Both the position numbers and the translations under genes were made by a program. 64,000 nt of DNA from the NCBI GenBank assembly GCA_009840545.1, contig VXNM01000011.1, forward strand, positions 1-64,000, given 5' to 3'. The notes under the pieces are model-generated. The model did no database searches, had not been told where the DNA came from, and worked only from the letters and a program-made list of their open reading frames with translations. Of this stretch, positions 51,495 to 60,764 are shown one piece after another. Every line of letters begins with the position of its first letter. Within the stretch, counting starts at the first letter, position 1. Origin of the DNA: Gammaproteobacteria bacterium (GTDB lineage: Bacteria; Pseudomonadota; Gammaproteobacteria; Pseudomonadales; Azotimanducaceae).

Positions 51495-54400
51495 ATGGAT
51501 GATGTTCAAAGCACTCTGAAATGGCGAGGAGGTGTGAAATCAAGCGTTTTGCTTGTTTGTGCTTCTTTGCTATTTTCTTTTGGCCTGCCATCCCAAGCGC
51601 AGGAAACTACGGACGAAGAGTTAGAAGAACTCATCGTTACCGGTTCTCGCGTCATTCGAAATGACATGGACAGTTCGGGGCCGCTCGTGCAAATCGATAG
51701 CGAGGAAATCGAATTGCAGGGAACGGTGAGGGTCGAAGACATGCTTCGCAACTTACCGCAAGTTTGGTCCAAACAGAACACAGGTCAGTCAAATGGGGCG
51801 ACTGGAACGGCATCGGTCGAGCTTCGAAATCTTGGAAGCGTTCGTACATTGGTACTAATGAACGGTCGCAGAATGCCGGCCGGTTCTCCCATTGGAGGAG
51901 GTTCTCCGGTTGACATCAACCAGATTCCAGGCAATCTGATCGATCGAGTAGAGATCTTGACCGGTGGTGCGTCAGCTACGTACGGTTCGGATGCTGTAGC
52001 AGGCGTCATCAACTTCATCATGAAGGATTGGTATGAGGGCATCGACTTCGATCTGCAACAAAGTGCATACAGTCATAACAACAGCGACGGATCCATGCAA
52101 GACATCGTCACCGCGAGCGGTTTCGAGCTTCCTGACGACAATGTGACTGACGGTCAAATGACTCAGGCTTCGTTGCTGATGGGAGGCAACATTGATGATG
52201 GTCGAGGCAACATTACGGTCTACGCAACCTATCGCGACATCAAAGCTGTACGTCAAGCGAGCCGTGATTACAGTGCGTGTGCGTTAAACAACAACGCAGA
52301 CGCATGTTGGGGATCTAGCACGATACCTGACGGTCGCTTTACGAACTTTGCAGGTCCTCCGATCAACTTCGATTACAAGGTCGAAGGTACACAGTTCGTC
52401 CCTCGAGCAGGTACGCTGTTCAATTATGGGCCACTAAACTATTTTCAGCGCCCTGACGAACGCTATGCATTCGGGGCATTTGGAAAGTACTCTGTTTCAG
52501 ATCTTTCGGAAGTCTACATTGAGCTCATGTTTATGGACGATCGATCGGTCTCCCAAATTGCACCGTCAGGAGCATTTTTTGTCACAAGTTCCTTGAGTTG
52601 TGCCAATCCATTCCTGAGCGACCAGCAGTATTCGCTACTTACTCAAGATCGCTTGTCGCCAGAGCAACAAACCGAACTTCAGGATTTCCTGGACGGCTTG
52701 CCATCCGATGCAGCTCGTGAAGGATATCTCGACGGCGCATTCTGTCAAAATCGAGAAGACGACTTCATCAACATGTATATCGGTCGTCGAAATATCGAAG
52801 GCGGTCCGCGAAGACAAGACCTCCGACATACCAACTTCCGCGTTGTAGCTGGCATGCAGGGTGATATCAACGACATTTGGCGCTACGACACGTATGTACA
52901 GCGGTCGGTCGTAAGCATGGTGAATACCTACCAGAACGACTTGGGGACAACTAAGATTCGTCGTGCACTAGATGCAGTAAGTGATGCGAATGGAAATACG
53001 GTCTGCCGTTCAGTTCTCGATGGAACGGACACCAATTGTGTTCCGTGGAACATCTTTGAGAGTGGTGCTGTAGACCAGAACATGATCGACTATCTCGTTC
53101 TTCCGTTATTTGCTCGGGGAACTACGGAACAAGAGGTCTTTATGGCTTATGTAGCTGCAAATCTGATCGAGTATGACTGGGTTTTGCCTAGCTCAAGCCG
53201 AGGCGTAGACGTTGTCATCGGATTCGAGAGTCGATCTGAAGGCATGACATTTGATCCTGACGAAGGATATCGAAATGGTGAAGGTGCCGGCCAAGGCGGT
53301 GCAACGAATCCAGTAGCTGGCGAGTACGACGTTAGTGAGTTGTTCCTTGAATCGGTCATTCCAATCGCCGAGGGACGCGACCTAATGGAAGAACTAGACC
53401 TTGAAGCGGGCTATCGTTTTTCGGACTATTCGACCGGCCACACAACTCATACCTGGGGACTGAGACTTAGCTACAGTCCGAACTATGACCTTCGATTCAG
53501 AGGCAGCATTCAGCGAGCTGTTCGAGCAGCCAATGTACGAGAACTGTTCACACCGCAAGGCTTCAACTTATTTGACATGGATGCAGACCCATGCGGCGGT
53601 ACGACCCCGGCACGATCATTGGCAGATTGTCAGAGAAGCGGCGTAACCGCATCGCAGTATGGCAACATCCAACACTCGCCAGCCGGTCAATACAACTTCC
53701 TTCAGGGTGGAAATCCCGACGTGAGTCCGGAGGAATCCGATACGCTTACCGCCGGCGTTGTATGGACGCCGCCAAATCTCTCCAATTTGAGCTTGGCCGT
53801 TGACGTCTACAACGTACGAATTGAGCAGGGGATTTCGATTCTAACGCCCGAATTCATTCTGAACGAGTGTCTCGATGGAGACGACAATCAATGCCGGTTG
53901 GTCAAGCGCAGCAGCGCTCGTGGCGACCTTTGGATTGGGTCTGAAGTTGATTCAAGTGGACACATTGTCGCTTTGAACGACAACTTGGCAGTCGAGGAAA
54001 TAACCGGATTGGATGCAATCATCGATTACTCCTTCACAATTGATTCTGTCGGAACTTTCGACATCCACAATGTCTTTGGGATGCTTACTCAATTTGATAC
54101 CCAAGAACTTGCTTCAGCACCTGTTGAAGATTGTCTTGGTGTTTGGGGAGGAGTCTGCGGTTACCCAGTCCCCAATTTGAGAAACAATTTGAGAGTGACA
54201 GTAGCGACTGTCTACGAACCGCTCGTCGTGAGTGCTATGTGGCGATTCACGGGTGAGATGGATCACCAAGGCGGAAGCCCCGTTACGTTGGACGCTGTTC
54301 ATTACCTTGACGTATCCGGCATTTACACGATCGACGAGCGTACAAGCGTACGAGCGGGAATGAATAACCTTCTCGATGTTGATCCACCAATTGCAGGTAA

Positions 54401-54500
54401 CGGCGCGGGACCATCCATCTCTGGAAACGGAAACGTATTTCCAGGTTCCTATGATGCGTTGGGACGTTACTGGTTCGTCGCATTGCAAGTTAACATGTAA
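51495..54500 (+). CDS. TonB-dependent outer-membrane receptor
   Basis: A 1001-residue outer-membrane barrel with signal peptide (SSVLLVCASLLFSFGLPSQA). Plug segments LEELIVTGSRVIRNDMDSSG, TLVLMNGRRMPAG and DRVEILTGGASATYGSDAVAGVINFI are strong TonB-receptor signatures, and the last strand ends RYWFVALQVNM. Ligand unknown. The ATG 51495 is preferred (AGAGGAT at 51483); an earlier TTG-type start has a basic unrelated N terminus. A hairpin terminator at 54528 follows. Confidence 0.88.
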   Translation: MDDVQSTLKWRGGVKSSVLLVCASLLFSFGLPSQAQETTDEELEELIVTGSRVIRNDMDSSGPLVQIDSEEIELQGTVRVEDMLRNLPQVWSKQNTGQSNGATGTASVELRNLGSVRTLVLMNGRRMPAGSPIGGGSPVDINQIPGNLIDRVEILTGGASATYGSDAVAGVINFIMKDWYEGIDFDLQQSAYSHNNSDGSMQDIVTASGFELPDDNVTDGQMTQASLLMGGNIDDGRGNITVYATYRDIKAVRQASRDYSACALNNNADACWGSSTIPDGRFTNFAGPPINFDYKVEGTQFVPRAGTLFNYGPLNYFQRPDERYAFGAFGKYSVSDLSEVYIELMFMDDRSVSQIAPSGAFFVTSSLSCANPFLSDQQYSLLTQDRLSPEQQTELQDFLDGLPSDAAREGYLDGAFCQNREDDFINMYIGRRNIEGGPRRQDLRHTNFRVVAGMQGDINDIWRYDTYVQRSVVSMVNTYQNDLGTTKIRRALDAVSDANGNTVCRSVLDGTDTNCVPWNIFESGAVDQNMIDYLVLPLFARGTTEQEVFMAYVAANLIEYDWVLPSSSRGVDVVIGFESRSEGMTFDPDEGYRNGEGAGQGGATNPVAGEYDVSELFLESVIPIAEGRDLMEELDLEAGYRFSDYSTGHTTHTWGLRLSYSPNYDLRFRGSIQRAVRAANVRELFTPQGFNLFDMDADPCGGTTPARSLADCQRSGVTASQYGNIQHSPAGQYNFLQGGNPDVSPEESDTLTAGVVWTPPNLSNLSLAVDVYNVRIEQGISILTPEFILNECLDGDDNQCRLVKRSSARGDLWIGSEVDSSGHIVALNDNLAVEEITGLDAIIDYSFTIDSVGTFDIHNVFGMLTQFDTQELASAPVEDCLGVWGGVCGYPVPNLRNNLRVTVATVYEPLVVSAMWRFTGEMDHQGGSPVTLDAVHYLDVSGIYTIDERTSVRAGMNNLLDVDPPIAGNGAGPSISGNGNVFPGSYDALGRYWFVALQVNM

Positions 54501-54527
54501 CGACCAACTCATTCGAACAAACACAAC

Positions 54528-54565
54528 GGCGCGGGATTTGCAAAGATCCCGCGCCATTTCTATTT
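54528..54565 (+). terminator. Intrinsic terminator after TonB receptor
   Basis: GGCGCGGGAT (54528-54537) pairs perfectly with ATCCCGCGCC (54546-54555), 8-base loop, followed by ATTTCTATTT. It lies 28 bp after the TonB receptor stop, so the following gene at 54664 likely has its own promoter. Confidence 0.75.
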
Positions 54566-54663
54566 GGAGGATCGAATAGTGGTCCACGTTTCGATGTTCC
54601 GATCGTCTATCTGGCAATCTGTACACTTACTCTCCTTGTATAAGGGTTGAAGGAACAACAATC

Positions 54664-55797
54664 GTGCAGAGCGGCTATTCAACTTCCGCTTTAGAGCGCG
54701 CCAAATCTGTCTATCCAGACATCGTCGCCAATGGAGACGCGATTGAAAGCGAACGGGAACTTCCTTCTGATCTAGCCAACCGACTCAAAGAACTCGGCAT
54801 CTTTCGTCTTCTCGTACCAAGGTCGATGGGAGGCGAGGAGATGAACTTTCCAGAGTATCTCAATATTGTGAGATTGATTTCTCACGCGGACGGAAGTACA
54901 GGCTGGTGTGTGAATCAAGGTGCAGTCTTTGCCACTCATGCAGGTCGGGCACCTCGTCCATTAGCGGAGGAAGTGTGGGGAGATTCCGAAGGTGTCGTGG
55001 GAAATGGTCCTCCAAGCGGCGCAAAATACTCAACCACCGACGGTGGTTACATACTTACCGGACGTTGGAATTTCTCGAGCGGATGTCGCCATGCAAATTG
55101 GCTTGCCGCCGTCGCGGGTGGCGGGAACCAAGAACCCGCGCTCTTGCACTTCATCCCAAAGCAAGAACTGAGTCTTGTGGATGTATGGCAAGTCAATGGA
55201 CTTCGTGGAACTGGAAGCTTTAGCTTTGATGCGAAGGATCACTTCGTGTCAAGCAGTCGGAGCATGCGCTTGGATACTCCACCAGTCGAAGAAGGACCAC
55301 TCTATGTAATTCCCCAGGGCCTCTTGTTTGCTTGTGGTTTTGGATGCGTCGCTTTGGGAGTTGCCCGCTCGGCAATAGATTGCGTCATTGAGCTATCTAA
55401 AACCAAGAGAGCGCAGTTTGCAAGAGACACTCTTTCAGAGGATCCAGTCGTGCAGACCCACATCGGCAAGGCGCAAGCCATCGTGGAAGGAGCCAGAGCG
55501 TTTTTAGAAGAAACCGTCCGAGAGGTTTGGGACAATGTGTGTCGGTCGGGTGCAATCTCAGTTGATGATCGAATGAATCTACGACTCGTGGGAACTCATG
55601 CGATTCTTCAGTCCGCAAGTGCTGTGGACATTGTTTACAACCTAAGCGGTTCCACGGCGATATTCTCTTACAAAGCCATCCAGCGCAAATTTCAAGACGC
55701 TCATGTGATTACGCAGCAAGTACAAGGACGGGAGTCACACTACCAAACTGTTGGATCTCACTTGTTAGGCATTGAGCCCAAGGGTGGCATCTATTAG
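54664..55797 (+). CDS. Acyl-CoA dehydrogenase-fold flavin monooxygenase-like protein (HsaA-like)
   Basis: A 377-residue paralogue of the protein at 27457-28596. Shared blocks: FRLLVPRSMGGEEM/IAAPQEFNGL, DGSTGWCVNQG, WQVNGLRGTGSFSFDAKDHFV, YKAIQRKFQDAHVITQQVQGRESHY and LGIEPKGGIY. Flavin-dependent aromatic hydroxylases of this type (HsaA, pigment hydroxylases) need a flavin reductase, and none is adjacent. GTG 54664 follows AAGGA. Divergent genes on the other side rule out simple operon clues. Confidence 0.82.
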   Translation: MQSGYSTSALERAKSVYPDIVANGDAIESERELPSDLANRLKELGIFRLLVPRSMGGEEMNFPEYLNIVRLISHADGSTGWCVNQGAVFATHAGRAPRPLAEEVWGDSEGVVGNGPPSGAKYSTTDGGYILTGRWNFSSGCRHANWLAAVAGGGNQEPALLHFIPKQELSLVDVWQVNGLRGTGSFSFDAKDHFVSSSRSMRLDTPPVEEGPLYVIPQGLLFACGFGCVALGVARSAIDCVIELSKTKRAQFARDTLSEDPVVQTHIGKAQAIVEGARAFLEETVREVWDNVCRSGAISVDDRMNLRLVGTHAILQSASAVDIVYNLSGSTAIFSYKAIQRKFQDAHVITQQVQGRESHYQTVGSHLLGIEPKGGIY

Positions 55798-55853
55798 TGT
55801 TCGTGTGTCCTTAAAGGTAAGTTAGTGATTTGATGCGCCGACTCGATTGAGGG

Positions 55854-57383
55854 CTATTCATTAGCTGAGGACTCCTCAACTTGACGTTCTTCGACGAGCG
55901 CAAGCACCTCAAGCATGTTTTCTTTTCGAGATTCATCGGTCTCCCAATGTGCTGCGATTCTTAGATGGTCTGCAGCTTTTTCTAACTGGCCAAGCTGGCG
56001 AAACGCTTCACCTAAGTGGAAATTTGCCCGTGCAGACCAAGGTGCGTGTTTGTGACTTACTAACAGATACTCAAGTGCGTCGGTAGCCTTGCCTTCGTTA
56101 AGATAGAGAATCCCTAGACCGAACGCTGCATCCACTCTGTGGGGATCCAACTCTAACGCGCGAGCATACAGACTTCTTGCTGCGCTCAACAATTGGTTGC
56201 AGGTTTCATCTTGCACTTTTACGCAAACGCGAATGAGGGACCTCGCCATGGCGATGTTGGTTTCCGCCACGTTCGGATTGATCTGATACGCTTGCGACGC
56301 ATATTCTCGAGAGAGTTCCGTTTTTCTTCGAGTGATATTCGAAAGGGCCGCAAGGACGCGATAGTTGTTGGGACGAGCACGATTCAATCTCGTGAGAATG
56401 TCTTCAGATCGTTTCACGTTGAAATCGGAAATCGAATTTGCCAACAATAGATGCTTGTCCACGCGATTGAGGCATCCTCGGTCCGCAACAGTTTCTGTGT
56501 GCTCATCGAAAAGGAAGTGAATTGGTTCTTGGTCTTCCGTCAAATAGCCATAGAGTTTTCCCTCAAGATCTTCCTCATTGGTCTGTGCAATTGCCAGGTA
56601 GGCTTGAAATGCGTCTTCTCCAGCATTGACGCGTTCGAGCAATATGTTGATTTTTTGCAGTGAGTGTTCAGTTTTGGACTGTTGAGTTCCGTGGACCAAA
56701 TAGTGAACCAATCCTAATGCCACGTCGTACTGTGGCTGTAGGTCTAAAGCATCAGTATTCATGATGTCTACATCCAATATCTCGTTCCAGTCCTGGTGTT
56801 TCGTTTCTAGGAACGAAACGAGCACTCTTCTTCGGCTTAGTTCGCCAATACTTGCGACTCCAGGCGACTCTATTTGTAACGTAGCTAAGTATTGGGCCAG
56901 TCCTTCTTCCATCCAGCGAGGTACCGGTCGATGAAGTCGCGACCGGATGATGAAGTGCGCGTATTCGTGAAACGCAACCTCCATGTATTCGTTGCCGTTC
57001 GATACAGCTGCAAGAAGCAAAAGATGCTCTTGAAATGAAGGTTGCATTACTCCGACAAATTTGGACTGGTTGAACGCTCGAGAAAACTCGCGAGGATAAC
57101 GAAACAGCACAATGCTCAGGGAAGTTCCTTCAATCGCGTCTGGAGCGAAGAACATGCTGGTTGCATGATGGAACGAAAGTAGCTCTTCTGCCGTGTACAT
57201 CGCATCTTTTTCTTTCATGTCCGTGTAGACAGTAAAGAACGGAGTTTCGTACTCGCACCAATCTCTCGAGAGCATCGATGCGTGGGTAGGGACCCAAAGA
57301 GAGAGGCAAATGAAAATCCCAATGACGTGAGGGATTCCAAAAAACCTGGTTCTAGATTGGTCTGTTAGCATCGGTGGATACAC
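55854..57383 (-). CDS. Exported HExxH metallopeptidase-like protein with C-terminal TPR repeats
   Basis: A 509-residue protein with an N-terminal export signal (HVIGIFICLSLWVPTHA). FHEYAHFIIRSRLHRPVPRWMEEGLAQYLAT has the HExxH-type zinc site HEYAH and a downstream Glu, fitting the peptidase MA-like/DUF1570 group. Tetratricopeptide-like helices fill residues from about 330 to the end. Whether it is proteolytically active is not known; HEYAH is canonical. No partner genes nearby. Confidence 0.75.
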   Translation of the reverse strand: MYPPMLTDQSRTRFFGIPHVIGIFICLSLWVPTHASMLSRDWCEYETPFFTVYTDMKEKDAMYTAEELLSFHHATSMFFAPDAIEGTSLSIVLFRYPREFSRAFNQSKFVGVMQPSFQEHLLLLAAVSNGNEYMEVAFHEYAHFIIRSRLHRPVPRWMEEGLAQYLATLQIESPGVASIGELSRRRVLVSFLETKHQDWNEILDVDIMNTDALDLQPQYDVALGLVHYLVHGTQQSKTEHSLQKINILLERVNAGEDAFQAYLAIAQTNEEDLEGKLYGYLTEDQEPIHFLFDEHTETVADRGCLNRVDKHLLLANSISDFNVKRSEDILTRLNRARPNNYRVLAALSNITRRKTELSREYASQAYQINPNVAETNIAMARSLIRVCVKVQDETCNQLLSAARSLYARALELDPHRVDAAFGLGILYLNEGKATDALEYLLVSHKHAPWSARANFHLGEAFRQLGQLEKAADHLRIAAHWETDESRKENMLEVLALVEERQVEESSANE

Positions 57384-57763
57384 AGTTCGAGATTACCAGC
57401 TTATTCGTAAGTTGAAGACATAGATCAAGCTACCTGATCATACAAAACTACGAACTTTTCCTTGGAGTTAGAAACAGCGAGTCGTGGGAAACCGTTCGAT
57501 CGTCGGATGCGGCGTAGATTTATCGACGCATAACGAAACGAGAACTATCTGTTCAAGTCTGAGAAATTGGAAGATGCCAAAGGTAGTCTAGGATGCGAGC
57601 CCGACAGCGTAAGGATTCCTAGAGCCAGTTAGACACCTCTAAATTCATGGTTCTCCGTTTATAGGAGAGCCACAATCTAGTAACTCCGGTTCGCGTGAAT
57701 GCGAAGAACGACGCTTCATCCCCGGCATGTTTGCCGATGAAATACAGTGATATTCGGACAGGT
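57384..57763. other. Gap between divergent/convergent genes without supported gene
   Basis: No gene or strong promoter was recognised. A hairpin TTCATC-ccc-GGCA/TGCC-GATGAA (57716-57739 region) near the end has no T-run. Confidence 0.5.
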
Positions 57764-58375
57764 TTACTTGGAGGCCGTCTCGTCGTCGTTTTCTGCGGAT
57801 TGTTGGATTTCCTTCAACTTGGCTTCTGAATCGAGCTTTTTGATCTTCACGACTGATGCGGATTTTGTGAGTTTCATCGACTTTGCGCTTTCGTTCTCAG
57901 CACTCTCTAAGAGTTTTGCCTTAGCGTAGTCACCCTTGTATTTTTTCGCATGTACCTTTTTGAATTTTGTTAGAGCTTGAGCCTCTCCTTCGGGGTCAGA
58001 AATTTCATCTGTTTTCTGAACTTCGTCAAGTACTGCTTTGACTTCAGCATCGAAATCGACATCTTTAGTGTCGTCGATTTCCTTTAAGGCTGTGACGTTT
58101 ATCGTCTCGATGATCTCCAGCTTGTCCTTTGCTGCTTCTGTCTTTGTGTCAGACTCAAGATCGGCTGCCTTAAGTATTTTCAAGACTTCAAGATCCACCT
58201 TCTCGCTTTTGGAGTCGTCGATCTCTTTAGAAGATGTAACGTTTATTGTCTCGATGACCTTCAGTTTATCGAGTGCTTCGATGTCTTTCGCCGTGTTGGA
58301 ACTATCTCCTGCAATCGCTGAGCTGCACGACAACGCGACGAGAGAACCCAAGACCGCTATCAGGCCTGTTTTCAT
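57764..58375 (-). CDS. Exported, highly charged repeat protein
   Basis: A 203-residue protein with a signal peptide (MKTGLIAVLGSLVALSCSSAIAGD). The mature part is extremely rich in Lys, Asp and Glu and has two tandem copies of an about 40-residue unit: KLKVIETINVTSSKEIDD and KLEIIETINVTALKEIDD. Sequence bias and repeats make a folded enzyme unlikely; an envelope or cation-binding role is possible. ATG 58375 follows GGAG in TTGGAGC. No homologues recognised. Confidence 0.65.
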   Translation of the reverse strand: MKTGLIAVLGSLVALSCSSAIAGDSSNTAKDIEALDKLKVIETINVTSSKEIDDSKSEKVDLEVLKILKAADLESDTKTEAAKDKLEIIETINVTALKEIDDTKDVDFDAEVKAVLDEVQKTDEISDPEGEAQALTKFKKVHAKKYKGDYAKAKLLESAENESAKSMKLTKSASVVKIKKLDSEAKLKEIQQSAENDDETASK

Positions 58376-58489
58376 GTTTTGCTCCAAGGAAAATTGCGCA
58401 AGCAATGGTAGCACGGATTGCAGGGCTATTCGACAATCTTCAACTAAGCGAAGTGCTAATGGAATTAGTTTCGTGCAGTCGATGCGACT

Positions 58490-59389
58490 CTAGCTTGACA
58501 AGAGCTGTCGAGCAACAATTTCGGAACAGCGATGTACTTCTGAATCTGCTAAAGGAAGCAAGTTTGCTTGGTCAAGCTCGTATCCCGAGGTCGACAGGTG
58601 AACCCGTTGAGAGGCGTTTAACTTCATGATTCCTCGAAGTAGTTTATTCGAACGTGCATGCGTCTTGTTAGGGGCCAACATGAGAACACCCACTTGCGCT
58701 CGTGTCGCTAGGGCTTCATACAGCATGGTGACACTATCGCAGGTTACCCATGTTTCGGAACTTTGAGCTAACAGCTCGGTGAGGAACGTTTCGTTGGTTT
58801 CCTTCCAGGGCTTCTTTGCAATGTTCTTTGTCGGTTCAATCGCAGCTAGACAATCGACAGGTGTACGGGGCGAGTCGCAAACCGTCCAAGTCTTGGATGG
58901 ATCCTTATCTGCTATTTCCTTCACTTCTCGAATCATTTCACTAGTGTTCCATTCGAAGTGTCGATTTGTTCCTCCTAGCAATATCACTCCACAGGTTGGA
59001 TCAGGCTGATTCTCGAGGCTAGGAGTCAGCACACCCTCTGTAACATGAACATTGCCAAGGCTAGTGCAAACATCATGCTGAGGAACAAAAACAAGATCAA
59101 AGAAAATTGCAGGTATTGAGGGCTTCATGAGCAGGACGGTTCTACCCCCAAAAAACAATTTGCAGATAAGCATGGGAATATGCGTTGAGTGTCCGGCACC
59201 CAGTATCAAGTCAGGAAGAGGAAGAGTTGTTGCGAGGCTGAACGCAGATGTACTGGGTAGGATGAACTCCTCAAAGGTATGAGCAGGAAGCGCATTCAAA
59301 CCTTGAACAAGCGCTTGGGTTTGTTTCTCGTGTCCTTTCTTGCCGTCCGTGATGCGCCAGACCACTGTGGATCGTTTCGTTCTGGTCAC
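58490..59389 (-). CDS. ELM1/DUF1022-like protein
   Basis: A 299-residue protein: WRITDGKKGHEKQTQALVQGLNAL at the start, LGAGHSTHIPMLICK, VILLGGTNRHFEWN, WTVCDSPRTP and the final TCDSVTMLYEALATRAQVGVLML. This is the mitochondrial-fission-ELM1/DUF1022 family of proteobacteria and plants, with a glycosyltransferase-B-like fold; its biochemical role in bacteria is open. Starts at GTG 59389. It is divergent from the class III aminotransferase gene (85 bp). Confidence 0.85.
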   Translation of the reverse strand: MTRTKRSTVVWRITDGKKGHEKQTQALVQGLNALPAHTFEEFILPSTSAFSLATTLPLPDLILGAGHSTHIPMLICKLFFGGRTVLLMKPSIPAIFFDLVFVPQHDVCTSLGNVHVTEGVLTPSLENQPDPTCGVILLGGTNRHFEWNTSEMIREVKEIADKDPSKTWTVCDSPRTPVDCLAAIEPTKNIAKKPWKETNETFLTELLAQSSETWVTCDSVTMLYEALATRAQVGVLMLAPNKTHARSNKLLRGIMKLNASQRVHLSTSGYELDQANLLPLADSEVHRCSEIVARQLLSS

Positions 59390-59488
59390 AGTTTGTTAAT
59401 CCAAGAATCGAAGTTGTTCAAGTAGTCCAATGTAAGCTCAGTCTTCTCTCTCTCGTTAGAATCGCTAAAGAGAATGGAGTTGTTAGCT

Positions 59489-60736
59489 ATGAATCCATCG
59501 TTGTTGAATCGTCGCGAGAACATATTTGGTCAAGGTTCACCACTGTTCTACTCAGAGCCGCTACACATCGTTCGTGGAAGCGGGGTAAGTCTCTATGATG
59601 CCAAAGGCAAAGAGTACATCGACATGTACAACAATGTTCCGTGCGTTGGACATTGTCACCCACATGTCGTGGAGGCAATTCAAAACGAGGTAGCGACACT
59701 CAATGTCCACAATCGATACTTGCATGGCTCTATTCTTGAGTATGGAGAGCGGTTGATTGAGAAGCACTCTGCGAGTTTTGAGTGTGTTGTGTTTGCTTGC
59801 ACGGGCACCGAAGCCAACGAGATCGCCTTGCAGATGGCCAGGCATGCTACCGGGGGACAAGGTTTTATTTGTACGGACGCTGGTTATCACGGAAACAGCT
59901 ATGAAGTCCGAAGGCTTAGTCGTCCAAGTAGTGATGACAAGATCTTCCGTTCGATTCCATTTCCTGAGCTGTATCGGTGTCCTCAGAATGACCCGCTCTC
60001 GTACTACCTAGCTCAATTGGAAGAAGCTATTGAAGGCTTTCGGAAAGATGAGATTCCTCTTGCTGGAATGTTGATCTGCCCGATCTGTGCTAATGAGGGT
60101 CTCCCCAATATTCCAAAGGGGTTCATGTCTCAGGCTGCGAAAGTAGTTCACGCTGCGGGAGGATTGGTTATTGCCGATGAAGTTCAGTCGGGTCTGTGTC
60201 GGACTGGATCTTGGTGGGGCTATGAAAAAGAGAAGTTCCTGCCTGACATCGTGTCGATGGGTAAACCTCTAGGTGCTGGCGTGCCTTTGTCGGCCGTGGT
60301 GTCAAACAGATCCAATGTAGAGCTTTTTCGACGCAAGACTCGATACTTCAACACGTTCGCTTCAAGTCCCCTCCAAGCCGCAGCCGGGAATGCTGTATTG
60401 GATGTTTTGGAATCCGAAGATCTATGTGCCCGGTCTGAATCCGTCGGTGAAGGGATGCTTGATCAGTTACGTGAACTACTAAGCGACAACCCTTCCGTTG
60501 GAGAAGTAAGAGGTAAGGGACTCTTTGTTGCAATCGAATGGGTCAAGGACAGGACGAGCAAAGAACCCGATCGAAACGGTGCGTTGAATGTTGTTGAAGC
60601 ACTTAAGAAAGAAAGCTTCCTTATTGGTGCAGCTGGAAAATTCGGAAATGTGCTCAAATTGCGTCCGCCCCTTGTCTTTGACGAAGAAAACGCGCGAGAA
60701 TTCTTAGAGACACTCAAGTGCATTCTTCATCTCTGA
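59489..60736 (+). CDS. Class III aminotransferase family protein (phospholyase-like)
   Basis: A 415-residue PLP-dependent enzyme: GTEANEIALQMARHATG, YHGNSYEVRRLSR, VIADEVQSGLCRTG (PLP Asp) and MGKPLGAGVPLSAV (PLP Lys). It is in the class of ornithine-type aminotransferases that includes eukaryotic AGXT2L1/AGXT2L2, which are ammonia-releasing phospholyases on phosphoethanolamine and phosphohydroxylysine. The kinase-like gene follows 28 bp downstream, matching the hydroxylysine kinase/phospholyase pair. ATG 59489 follows GGAG; ATG 59474 is an alternative. Confidence 0.85.
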   Translation: MNPSLLNRRENIFGQGSPLFYSEPLHIVRGSGVSLYDAKGKEYIDMYNNVPCVGHCHPHVVEAIQNEVATLNVHNRYLHGSILEYGERLIEKHSASFECVVFACTGTEANEIALQMARHATGGQGFICTDAGYHGNSYEVRRLSRPSSDDKIFRSIPFPELYRCPQNDPLSYYLAQLEEAIEGFRKDEIPLAGMLICPICANEGLPNIPKGFMSQAAKVVHAAGGLVIADEVQSGLCRTGSWWGYEKEKFLPDIVSMGKPLGAGVPLSAVVSNRSNVELFRRKTRYFNTFASSPLQAAAGNAVLDVLESEDLCARSESVGEGMLDQLRELLSDNPSVGEVRGKGLFVAIEWVKDRTSKEPDRNGALNVVEALKKESFLIGAAGKFGNVLKLRPPLVFDEENAREFLETLKCILHL

Positions 60737-60764
60737 TAGCGAGCACTGTTTAGGCACCAAATTC

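Noticed and set aside
54114-54626. A 170-residue minus-strand ORF opposite the end of the TonB receptor
   Set aside because: Antisense shadow of the receptor; includes the terminator hairpin and no recognisable domains.
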